64,000 nucleotides of DNA from Takakia lepidozioides. Lineage: Eukaryota > Streptophyta > Takakiopsida > Takakiales > Takakiaceae. Below are positions 53,901 to 64,000 of this stretch, one piece after another. A program made the position numbers and the translations under genes. Position 1 is the first letter of the stretch, and every line of letters starts with the position of its first letter. Location: positions 35,852,042-35,916,041 of the forward strand of contig CM060734.1 in assembly GCA_030704615.1 (NCBI GenBank). Reading direction: 5' to 3'. Under the pieces are notes generated by a model that did no database searches, was not told where the DNA came from, and saw nothing but the letters and a program-made list of their open reading frames with translations.

Positions 53901-56778
53901 AGCGGGGTCTACAAGATTTGCTGGGACGGAAATATAACATGTTCATGGTGGAGGAACCAAATGCGGAAGAAGAGGATCCCAGAGGTGGCCCTAGGGTTAG
54001 CTTTGTGTTGTTGAGAAAGGAGGTGTCAGATCCTGGCCCAACCACGTTGTGGCAGTACGTGATTGCTGCTGTTCTCTGCGTCCTTACTGCAGGCTCATGC
54101 CTTGAACTTGGGATTGCCACCCAGGCAAGTCGCATTCCTCAACCCCTAGTTTGTGTGTGTCAAGTCTGACATGGATATGATCCATATTTTGATCGGTCAT
54201 TCCATTTGTGCAGCTATCAAGGCTACCACCAGATGTGGTCCGCTATTTTACAAATCCAGAATCTATGGACCCCCCTGATTTGCAAGTACTGGTCCCTTTT
54301 ATCGACTCAGCACTGCCCCTTGCCTATGGTGTCTTTGGCGTTCAGCTATTTCATGTATGTATTCTGCTTCTTTCTCTCTTCAGCTCCTTTGTTCTTTTTT
54401 TTCAGCGGCTCACTTCAGTGTGTGCATGTTTACCTGCATGTCTTATCCCCTTCTCTGTTAGTTTGGTAGTTTCTCTTTTGAGCAAGCCTTGAGAAATCGC
54501 AGCCCCCGCATTCTGTGCATTTGTGTATACTCGTGGAATTCAGGCTTGTTAGTCACTCTGTCCAACTGTTGGTTAGACTGACACCAAGTCCCAAGCTGGT
54601 ACCAGGTGGTGTAAGTTCTGTACATATGTGGACGTGGTGAGACATACCTATGCTTTGGTGGAGGTTTGCAGGAGGTGGGACATTGGCTGGCAGCAGCCCC
54701 CAGGAAAGTGAAGATTGGCATTCCTTACCTCATTCCCAATATCACACTTGGCAGCTTTGGTGCTGTCACCCAGGTGAGACTTCTTTCCATATGTTCAGAA
54801 CCCAACCCTCCTGGATCTCTCTCTACACCTCTTGGTGGTCACAAGCCTGTAGGAGGCATGGAGAGCAAAGCAATATCCTCTTGTGTAATCTGAGTACTAA
54901 GCTGATGAATTGTGTAAACAATGCTATGTCTGCAGTTCAAATCCATCTGCCCAGACCGCACAGCCAAATTTGACATATCAGTGGCAGGTCCCCTCGCGGG
55001 AGCAGTTCTGTCTTTCTCCATGCTTGCTGTGGGTCTATGGCTCTCTGTGAGCCCGGAGGCAGGTGACGAGCTTGTGAAAGTGCCTAGCCTCTTGTTCCAA
55101 GGGTCACTCCTTTTGGGCCTTACCAGCCGAGCGGTCCTTGGTTACAAGTATGCCGCGCTCCTCTCTCTGCATTCTTCTAGGGGTTCAATGCTAGCAGGAA
55201 TTATTGTGTCAAAACTAGAGAAATAGGGTGTATATCTCTCTTTTTTTTAAAATTCTCTGTTCTGTTGGGCTCTTGCAGTGCAATGCATGCGGCAACTGTG
55301 GCAATCCATCCCCTGGTGGTCGCTGGGTGGTGAGCAATCACAACTAAGAAAAAAGCTGGTTTAAATCATATTATTGAACACCCTTTTGTTTTGCTGCTGT
55401 TTGTCCCCGTTTTATGCTGCTCTGCAAGTAAAATTTCTCTTCTTGCGTGCTTCTTGTAAATGGTTGGGTTGGGGGTTGATTCTTTTCTACTGGTCAATGA
55501 AGTAAATGATAGTGCAACAAATATTGAAAACTTTCTACGCAATGCACTCTGCTTTGTTGCTGGGGTCTGAGCATGTAGCAAGGCTTCTGAGCCTTTTGCA
55601 ATGCTGAAACATTGACCATGTTTCAAGTGTGTTCTTCTCTGAAGCGGTATGTTGATGGAAGTGCAGGTGTGGATTGACCACGACAGCTTTCAATCTTATG
55701 CCAGTGGGTTGCCTTGACGGTGGTCGTGCCATGCAGGTTTTTTTAGCCCATCCTTCTACTCTTTGTAAATTTTTGACTGGGAAGTAGGGAAGGAGGCAGA
55801 CCAATCTGGTTCAAGATGCAAAACACTCTTACACATTTCCGAATTTGTCGTTCAATGAAGTTCATGTGGTCCACTTAGATCAGGAGTTGAAAGTGGTTGG
55901 AAGTTTTCGACTGGAAGTAGGAAGGAGGCAGACCAATCTCATTCAAGAATGCAAGACACCATATGCATTCATGAATGTGTCATTCAATGAAGTTGTCTGG
56001 TTAGATCGTTACCACTATCTTTCTCCACGACTTAGATGGAGGGATGCAGTTGTCAAGTATTGTCATGACTCCTGCTGGACAGAAAATAAGAGAGATATTC
56101 TTGTGTGAGCTTCCTCTTCTCCAAGGTGTTTAAATGCATGCTCATGTGTGTAACAGGCGGCATTTGGGAAGACTGTACTGAACATCTCAGGCCTGTTGAC
56201 ATACTTGCTTCTTGGAATCGGCGCGGTACCTATCCTACCCACCATTCCTGCTCTGTATACAAGGCTATAGTGAGCATGGTCCAAATGTCTCCACTCTCTT
56301 TCATCTTCCCACCTGTCTTCAGAACACTCAAATAAACAAGTTCAATACTAGTTAACTGCTTTCTGCAATGTGTGCAGCTTGGTGGCCCTCTTTCTTTGCC
56401 GTGGGGACTATACATCCTCATTGTTCAGGTGCGCATTGCCCCTGTTACAGAGGTCGTTGAATATTGACAGATGTGTTTGACATTGCACTAGAAATCATAA
56501 TGGGTATCAGTGCTGTTTTTCAGCCTCTAGTTGACACTCCTGCCAGATGAAGAAAGAGTTCTGTGAATGGAAGAAGGGTGGACTACATTATGTAACATAC
56601 TTTCTAACATGTGCAGCGAGCGCCAGAGAAGCCTGCTTTGAATGATGTGGCAGAAGTTGGTTCGTTGAGGAAAGCTGGCCTTTCAATAGCTCTTGTATTT
56701 GTACTGGCTATGTTACTACCTCTCTGGGACGGCCTGGCTGAGGAGCTTGGAATTGGCCTTGGTACACCTCTTTTTTGA
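50986..56778 (+). CDS. EGY2: EGY2-like chloroplast site-2 zinc metalloprotease
   Basis: Ten exons: join(50986..51552, 53666..54124, 54214..54354, 54672..54773, 54936..55147, 55279..55329, 55667..55736, 56157..56225, 56378..56428, 56617..56778), 627 residues. Intramembrane M50-type protease of the thylakoid. The first exon is a 189-residue transit and linker region ending in a Pro/Ser/Thr run. LIGPEKVDPEDVKVLKEKLF, PFGDLGEGVLLLGNLRGKRE and FVLLRKEVSDPGPTTLWQYV follow. The zinc ligands HEVGH are created across a splice (LFH|EVGH), and the third ligand lies in NLMPVGCLDGGR. Hydrophobic helices run to the C-terminus (LPLWDGLAEELGIGLG). It matches Arabidopsis EGY2 along its length. Intron 2 has a GC donor (cccag|gcaagt). 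Intron 1 carries a 5S pseudogene and a LINE-like repeat. An extra exon inside intron 1 cannot be excluded. Confidence 0.93.
52188..52288 (+). pseudogene. 5S rRNA-derived sequence
   Basis: About 101 bp follow plant 5S rRNA from the 5' 'ggtgc' to the 3' 'gtgctgcaccct', including 'ccagattcccgtcagaactg' and the internal-promoter block 'gatgggagacctcccggga'. Roughly 18 nt of the middle (after the 'gaact' region) are missing and several bases differ, so it is not a functional 120-nt 5S gene. It is followed by an A-rich stretch and then a LINE-like repeat, inside EGY2 intron 1. Confidence 0.8.
52305..52740 (+). repeat. LINE-like dispersed repeat, copy 5, ending in (CT)n
   Basis: It begins at 'cagatgcagagaggaaag' and contains the shared landmarks through 'cataccaaggtaagtcc', ending in (CT)n at 52720-52739. 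The upstream half found in copies 1-3 is replaced by the 5S-derived sequence. Confidence 0.6.
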
Positions 56779-58472
56779 AACTTTAATCATCATCTAAGTC
56801 TTTTAATTTCAATTCATATGTTAAAAGAATCAGGTAGTTATGCTTCCAATGATCATGTTGGCTTTAGATTACATTCTTTACAAAAAATTCCCTTGATGTT
56901 TTCTATTTAAAATACCAGTGAGTTTAGGCATCAATTTCGGGAATAAAGATGGGGCCAGCTGCCAGATCTGCATAGACATCACGTCCATGTGTTAACTTTC
57001 AATGTTTGTAAACCCATTCTGCAAAACACTTGAAGACCCTGTCCTTAAGAAATGACCAGATTCTTCTTGAACATGGTTTAGAGAACAAAGACATGTTTTG
57101 AAGACCCTGTCCTTAAGAAATGACCAGTTTCTTCTTGAACATGGTTTAGAGAACAAAGACAGTTAGAGATTTGGAGTGCTAAAATGACCTCTGGTCAACA
57201 TTGTGCTATACTACGATTTTTGGGCACAAAGTCACCTCCAAGTCTGGCATTGAAGCACAGTAAAAGCACAGTTGACAATCCGAGACTCAACTTGTATCCG
57301 TGGTACAACTCAAAGGCACACAGTACTTAATGCTGGAGCAACCTCTTCTGATACAGCCCCATGCCTGCATGCTTAGGTGGAAAGTGGAAAGTATGCTGCT
57401 ATAGGAGTATGCCAGCAAAAGATTCTTCCCATATATGGAAAGATGCTGATGCACAGTCCAATAGCAATGCTAACAAAACATGCAAAATTGAAGAGGGAAG
57501 GCGTAGTAGTGAGCAGACACAATCTCTTCTCCTACAATGAGAGGGGCTTTCTTATCAGCAACGTGCCACTCGCACAGAGAGAACACTCCAGCCGAACCGG
57601 GCAATAAGGCCCACATCCTTCAGCAGATACTACCCGGGCTGTCCACTCGATTCCTTGCCATTTATAAAGCGACTTTTCTGTAGCAGCAGTCCAGAACCAA
57701 ATAGAGTTTGAGCTTGATGAGTCTCAGGGTGCGCTCTTGCATAATTAATCAGTCTTGGATTTTCCTCATGCTCTGCAAATCACCATGACTTCATATCCAA
57801 TGAACGACGCTGCTGCACCACTCTGGTGAACACATGTCACAAAGCTTTTGGAATCTCCGATGTCAAAAACTTCTTAAAAGTCAATATCCACCAGTCAATC
57901 TAGATCCCACAATTTGACCTTCAACGAAGTTCCACTATTTGCTGATGGAAAGAACCTCATGCTCCTGCTTTTTGCATAAATGTCAACAACGTATTCTCCA
58001 AAGGATACCACACATAATTCCAATTCCAATTCCAATTCCAGCTCTGTCACTACAATGAAGGGGAGACATCTCAAGTTCATGTCGCCTTTCACTGGTCAAA
58101 TCTTTCCATTGTACACCAATCACCACACACGTTTGCACAGTCAACACCATCTCCTACAGTGAGTCTTCCTAAATCAAGACTAATATCCTTGAATGTACAG
58201 TGGCAGCAGTATTGCAGTACTGGATGATATGCTTGTCCATGGTAGACTGCCAAGTTTTCAATTGAACACAATGCAAAAGATAATGACCCAACAGACAGCT
58301 GTCTTTGTGGCATCAAATGACAAGGGAGAACGAAACTCTTTTGAGACACAAGCCATGGGAGAAGATATTACCACACACAATTTGATAATCTTTGATCTTG
58401 GGCTTGAAAGCTTTTCTTGTTGTCTGTTTTTCACTATTGTCAGTCCACAGCTTCGTCCCAGCCAGAATATCT
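56779..58472. other. Convergent 3' region between EGY2-like and ELP4
   Basis: No gene is seen. It contains a 68-bp tandem duplication (entered separately) and a small (CCAATT)n run at about 58016-58040. Confidence 0.45.
57031..57167 (+). repeat. 68-bp tandem duplication
   Basis: The unit beginning tgaagaccctgtccttaag starts at 57031 and again at 57099, and differs between copies at only one or two bases over 'aatgaccag.ttcttcttgaa' and 'catggtttagagaacaaaga'. The near identity suggests a recent event. Confidence 0.9.
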
Positions 58473-61467
58473 TCAAAAATCAAGCGGAGAAGCAGCATTG
58501 GCTGGCCTGCCACAAATAAGACCAGCGGCACCCCCATTTCCCGCGTCTTTGCCAGTGGCATCAACAGGCGCAAAAACCAATCGCTCCAGGACTAACCTCT
58601 TCTTACGCACCACTTTCATAGCATGGGTTGCAGCCTCGGGAATGGCTGGCACCTGACCACATGCCCAAAATGACATTAGGAATCCCAGAATACCAGCTGG
58701 GAACTTTTACAGAAGCTGGGATAGGTCAAAGACAGTTCGAATTGAGATGTCTCTCTCACTGCAACCTTCAGAACAGAAATGTGAGTTCACAGTCAGTGCA
58801 CCAACAATCTATGAGAAATGTCATGAGATGCAAAAGCTCCCCACATGAAAAATCATGTTTCCAGAATGAGTGTGTGACAACCCAAAGACAAAAAACAAAA
58901 AGGAGCACACACCTGGGTGTTAATTGAGGCCAGCTTGTGGATGCGAAGAAAGCCCAAAATGTCTTGGTAGTCTGTGAGCATGTCAGCCATTGTCTTGTCC
59001 TCATCTACCACAACAGAAGCACACAGTCCCTCAATCTATGGTACTTTGAGACCTAGAACTTTTTCTCATTTTGACCAAACCAGCTGGATGTGAGTTTGGC
59101 ATGAAATTGCAAACCATCTCTCAACCATGTTGCATTCACTCCAACTGTGCTAATCGGTTTTGCCAGTTTCTACAACATACTTTCACCTCTTAGCACAAGA
59201 GAAACATCCACTCACATCCATAGTTTCATTTTTCATGATGCTATGGTCATTCGAGTCACATTGGCAAGCCAACACATTGCATGCAATAAGCAACAAACAC
59301 CCCGTACTCCCTAACCATCCAAGAGGAGCCACATCTGGCAAACAGCACTTAGCAGTTGAACCATGCTGGTAACACTTGAAGAGATGGAAAGATAGCTCAC
59401 CAAGAACAGCCTCCACAGAGAGTAAAATGTCAGCAAAATGTTGCCACCGAACTGCCATCGAAGGCTTGAGAAGCGCTACTGGAAATGTGACTATTGCAAC
59501 TGCACTTGCAGCACGAAGCATGCCCTTGAGCGCTTGCAGAAATGACAGCATTTCCCAATCCTAAACCTCCCTTCAACATCGAACAAAAATCCTCGTAAGA
59601 ATTGGGGAAAATCTATACCGCAACATATTGCAGAGATCTGTAATTTATTCCTTTCAGAGCAAAAAGAGAGGACAAGGATTGCTGACCGTGCATGAGTTCA
59701 TGCATTGTGGAGCACACAATGACTGAAAAGCCAACCGGCCCACCTGTTGAGCTTCTCCTGCTGGCCTGCCAGCCAAAAAACCTTTTATTTTTCACTTCCA
59801 GGCAAAGAATCTTGATCCTCAATTTGCGATTTGCGGCTTCCGCATGACAAACCACAGAAGAAACCATAGATAACTCAACATACAGAATGCAGGTCATTAG
59901 CTCAATGGCTTAGCTCAATGGCTTCCATGTCAGGGCTTCCAAGGGCTCAGAGAACAGCCAAATTTCTTTTCATACAGCAGTTTCTTTCCATCATGCTGCC
60001 AGAAACTTGGTATGTTGTCCAGGCCCACCAATGATCTGCATGCGCAGAGAGCAAGGAGCCTCCATGAGGTGATGGGAAAGTTAAAACGTACATGGAAACC
60101 ATGACATTGCAGACCTTATCACTACATATGCTGGAAATGCCATTCCGGTCTCTCCTTAGATATTCTCTAAACAACATACCTGGCCAATTTGGCAACGAAG
60201 TCCTTGCAATGGTCACGCAGGGTCGCCAAATGTACACCCTCTCCAAGGCTGTGGCAATCTACCATAGCCCTAGTCAGCATGGTACGCTCCATGGGCTTCC
60301 GCATATCAAACATGTTGCAAAATTCATAACCAGCACCTGCCCAGAGGTTTCCGACATCAGTAAGCACGAACAACTTTGATTTAGACAGCATGTAAAGTAG
60401 GATGTAGGACCAAGCATGTAGAAATTTTTTACTGTGAAACTAAAGCCAACCACCTGGGATAGAGTGGTAAAAGGAAGATGAGGTCGGGGACCATGAGTGG
60501 GTGGCCAGCTCTTGCTGCCGCTGCCTCCGCTCCTCCAGCGCCTGCTGCTCATTCAGATACCGCCGATACTGCCATGCGATTCTTAACTCCCCCTGCCAAC
60601 ACAAACATTCGGCACACCATTGTTTGATGACATTAGTTACTGACTGCCGGCAACCCATCTACCCACAACTCATATTTGAGATCTTGCTAACGCGGTAACA
60701 ACCATGAGGTAGACTGCAGATGTGGTGTGTTCTGGAAATTTAAAACCATAAACCCTAAACCCTTGCCCTATTACAAGACGATGTCAATATAGGTACCAAC
60801 AAACCTGTGTGTTGGTGTCTTGGGCTTCACTAGCCCTGCCTTTGCTTTCCTTTCCGCTAGCTATGGCTGGCAACGTGCCAAGGAATGCCTGTGGTGAAGG
60901 GAGCGGGCTGGCAAAAAAGAGAGGTTGTGCATGTGCAAGCCCCTGGGCCATGAAGTAGCGCAGTAGCAGCATATGGTGCGGTGCCTCAATGTCCTCCATG
61001 ACCATCACCAACCCTCCAACTGGAATCCCTCCTCCAATTATCTGTGAGACTTTGTCAAGGACAAGTCCCACTCTTGTTCCTCGTAATCCCAACGTGTACA
61101 CATATAAACCAACCCTTTCAAAAAGTCTGCTCCCATGACAATATGCATAAAGAACAAGTATTGGGCCGTGCTTCAAAACTGCGCCAATTTTCCATTGAAA
61201 GGTGGACACGGATAATACATAAAACCTGGAAGAGAACAACTCAGACACGTGCTTACAAGCACCATCATCAACGTTACATGTCCATTTCCAGAACGCAAAA
61301 ACCTTCCAAACCATGAGTGAGACGAAAGAGAGGATATGATCAAGATCAGAGAGGCCCGAAGAAACAAGTGAGACACCATGGGAGCCAGGCCTTGCTCCCA
61401 CAGATTGCACGTAGCCTGCGGAAGCTGAAGGCCCCTTCCTCGTGAAGCTCCTGCTCTTCCCCTCCAT
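58473..61467 (-). CDS. ELP4: Elongator complex protein 4 (PAXNEB family)
   Basis: Eight exons: complement(join(58473..58652, 58913..59004, 59401..59560, 59687..59765, 60180..60336, 60454..60592, 60805..61041, 61324..61467)), 395 residues, in frame. ELP4 is a RecA-fold subunit of the Elp4-5-6 ring of Elongator, needed for wobble-uridine modification in tRNA. Seen in order: VSSGLSDLDHIL, GGGIPVGGLVMVMEDIEAPH, LRYFMAQGLAHAQPL, FLGTLP, LRIAWQYRRYL, FDMRKPMERTML, VGRLAFQSLCAPQC, MLSFLQALKGMLR, AVAIVTFPVALL, LDEDKTMADMLTDYQDILGF, RIHKLASINTQ, ERLVFAPVD and the typical end SPLDF. The first splice junction is uncertain: intron 1 is 282 bp, in frame and stop-free. Convergent with EGY2. Confidence 0.9.
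60742..60767 (+). repeat. Telomere-like motif in an ELP4 intron
   Basis: 'aaaccataaaccctaaaccctt' holds two CCCTAAA units. Such telo-boxes are common near plant genes encoding translation-related proteins. Too short to be a telomeric relic. Confidence 0.5.
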
Positions 61468-63499
61468 CGTCTCCTCGCTCCTCCCTGTGAATTCTATGCC
61501 TCCTATGGAATCCCCAAAAGCCCACAATAGCAGCCCAGGCCAGGCTTGGAAAAGCCCGGGCCAATATTCTCTAGCCTAAAATAATATTCTCTACCCCGGG
61601 CTTAAGATGCCAGAATCCCGGGACAAGACTCTCAGGCCGGTGCTTGCAGTGAGATACATGGATCATGTCCCCTTCCCCATAAAAACTGGAAAATGTTTTT
61701 CTTTGTAATTCAATGAATACATGCAAGCCCTGCCAACTTAAGTGTAGTTACAAATCGTTTGTAAAATGATTGACATAATCTGGAAGTTTGAATACTAAGT
61801 AAATGGGTTTATGTCGGTCCAACATGCTTCTTTTGTTCCACACAAAAATGAGATGAGAGTTGCACTTTCTCATAAATGAATGAAGTGAGTGAGATATTGT
61901 GTTGGGTTTGTCAAGATTGATATTAAAATCTCCGATAAAAATCGTTCGATAATTTTTGGTGCCCGATCATATAAATTTTGCAAATTTTGCAAAATATTGT
62001 GAACTAGAGAAAGCGGAGGTTTGTAAATTGCAATGGCATGTAAAGCTATGCGAGAATTTAGATTGAAAGACGCATCAATGAATTCTACGCCGTTGTGTGT
62101 TACTTGCTCTTATAGATTGATGGTCATCACACAATTCAATTTATAGGATAACCAGCAGCTGTATCAGTGTGTCGATGTTTCTGTAACAAATGGTCATGAT
62201 TTTATATTGTCTATGTACAAACTTCACTCTCTTGAGCCCTAAAAAATCTCAATCTTCAATTCGCGCGTTAATTTATGCACATACAAGTGTTTGTAACAAG
62301 TCATCAGGGACGGGGACGGGGGCGGGGGTAGGAGCAAGGTTAACCGCCCCAAAATCATACAAAAGATCTCGATTGCATATAATTGACATTCTGATAGAGC
62401 CCACCCCTGAAGTGCAATATCCGCATGGGGAAGAGGCTTCTTATTTACGCTAGTTGTGGCTGGCGTCATATATGTATATATATATTCTTTAAAAGACCCT
62501 CTTTATCAAAGAGTGTGGTAGATCAAAAGACGATGCCACCTCAATTAACTCGCCACATGACATTTTAGGGGTGAAATTTGTCCAATGGCAGAACCTTAAG
62601 GCTTAACCCTTAATTTCCCAAGCCCTTTTTGGAGTTTTTAACAATTTTGGGTACCTAGCTGCAGTAAATTGCCCACAGAAACCTACCAATCATCCATAGA
62701 TTCCAACCATATAGAAGTGGGGCCAGCTCATTTATCCCTTAAACGACCACTAGGCCCACAATGGGCCGTTGAAAACTTTGAATATTAATAACTTTTTTGG
62801 ATTTTGGGGTTTTTTGGTGAAATCTACGCCATTGAAGGGGGGCTGAAGTGGAGCGCCAGGATCTTTTTGCCGATTAGGGAAATTTCATGTTAGGGCAAAG
62901 TTATGCTCTTTCGCGCGTGAATTCTTGCTTCGCGCGTTTGGTCTCTCTTGCTTGCATGCTTGTTGTAGGTATCCGTTATGCCGTGTGCAGGTGTCGTGTA
63001 CAAATCTACCCCCCCAACTTTGACCAACTGCCATCTGGTGCCTATTGGGCGAAATCCACCTTATTTTCCTGCATCACGTGGAGGATGTCTCCTGCTTGAA
63101 GTGCTCCAACTTCCAGATGAAACAGAGTTCATCCCGTCAGCCAAAATATGATTTTTTATTATTATTTTTTTTAATTTTAACCACATGTTGGAAAATTGGG
63201 CCCCACTGTCAACGGGCGCGTTTTGGCAGATCTGCGCCGATTGGCCCGCAATTTGGGTAGTACCTACAGGTGTTAGGATGGCCACGTGACCTCAGGTCAT
63301 TTTTGGGAAATCTTGAAAACTCGCTGCAAACTATTGATTTTCCTCCAAGGGGGTCAATTTAGGAGGAAAAGTCAAACTACCCCACTGGTCATTTAAGGGT
63401 TATGCACAACATATCAAAAAAATGAGCCAATTCCATTTGTGGGAATTGTGAGATTATAACATTGGCCCGAACCTCAAATTTCAGGTACTAGAAAGAAAA
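61468..63499. other. Region upstream of ELP4; no further gene
   Basis: The ELP4 promoter should lie in the first part. A short inverted repeat at 61551-61610 (aagcccggg ... cccgggctt) encloses two copies of 'aatattctcta'. The rest is AT-rich and non-coding by eye. Confidence 0.4.
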
Positions 63500-64000
63500 C
63501 GCGAAATAACCACTCTGTTAACCACTCATTTTGAGTGGTAAAAGACACTAAACCACTCTGGTCCCAGAGTGATGAAGAACCAGTGGATTAGGACAAGTAA
63601 GTGGTAAAAGACATTACGTGGCACCCGTGGTTAGGAACGGTGGTTCGAACCACTCACATCCGGGTCCACCTATTCGCTGACGTGTCATAGTAGTAAATTA
63701 ACCACTGTGATGTGTAAACTCACCACTGTGACGTGTCACTAAGGTAAACCAACCACTTATGACTCGTCACAGTGGTAAACTGACGTGTCGTAGTGGTAAA
63801 GTAACCACTTCCGTTTTCCAGTGGACACGTGGAAGTCGGTGGTCCGTGGATGATATTGGAGATTTATGTCAACATGTGGCGACACTCTCAGCATGGACAC
63901 GTGTCCTGTGTCGGTGCTATGAAATGGATGGAATGAAAATTCAATGACTTCCGAAACCACTTGTTGAGTGATCGCGAAATAACTCACAGAGTCATTCTAT
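63500..64000. repeat. AACCAC/GTGGT repeat block at the right edge
   Basis: Between 'cgcgaaataaccactctgtt' (63500) and 'cgcgaaataactcacagagt' (about 63973) there are more than a dozen accact/agtggt words in both orientations, mixed with 'gacgtgtc' and 'cacgtg' motifs. The termini are similar in direct orientation. It resembles the block at 310-640. Probably the end of a non-autonomous transposon, cut by the window edge. Confidence 0.4.

Noticed and set aside
60155-60179. Using 60100-60154 as an ELP4 exon
   Set aside because: It would need a 25-bp intron, too short for plants. The exon at 59687-59765 restores the conserved QSLCAPQC segment with normal introns.

Overview
The window reads as nuclear DNA of a land plant, most likely a seed-free lineage with heavy organellar C-to-U RNA editing (lycophyte, fern or moss; I cannot fix the species). 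The reasons are spliced genes with plant-type GT-AG introns, two very large DYW-class pentatricopeptide repeat (PPR) genes, and diagnostic plant proteins (EGY2-type protease, plant ITPK, organellar guanylate kinase). All gene models below were assembled by eye from homology plus splice sites, and each summed CDS stays in frame.

Layout. 1-5 kb is a graveyard: PPR relics, relics of OSB 'PDF' motif exons, and Ty1/copia and Ty3 retrotransposon fragments. 5-15 kb holds mostly decayed material: an F-box/kelch pseudogene, a P450 scrap, a copia LTR with primer-binding site, tRNA-like SINE heads and a dispersed repeat. 15.4-18.3 kb is an intact PPR-DYW gene. 19.4-20.7 kb is a two-exon RbfA-like ribosome-assembly gene. 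21.4-29.1 kb (minus) is a ten-exon inositol-tetrakisphosphate kinase gene with a PIF/Harbinger-like MITE in an intron. 29-34 kb has no recognisable gene but a cluster of ACGTG motifs. 34.4-35.2 kb is a broken duplicate of part of the guanylate kinase gene. 37-42 kb is the most unusual locus: three tandem OSB-type PDF motifs lead, through matching splice junctions, into a 1147-residue PPR-DYW protein. 43.6-46.3 kb (minus) is the intact organellar guanylate kinase. It is divergent from a CUE-domain gene (47.8-49.9 kb), followed by an EGY2-like site-2 protease (51.0-56.8 kb) and, convergent to it, Elongator subunit ELP4 (58.5-61.5 kb, minus). The right end is repeat-rich and shares an AACCAC/GTGGT repeat with the left end.

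Function. Much of the intact content serves organelles: two presumptive RNA-editing factors, a ribosome-assembly factor, organellar guanylate kinase and a chloroplast membrane protease. ITPK (inositol phosphate signalling), ELP4 (tRNA modification) and the CUE protein (ubiquitin binding) are general eukaryotic functions. Nothing suggests an operon. The best candidate for something undescribed is the OSB-PDF/PPR-DYW composite at 37-42 kb, supported by rearranged relics of the same composite at 2-3.7 kb.
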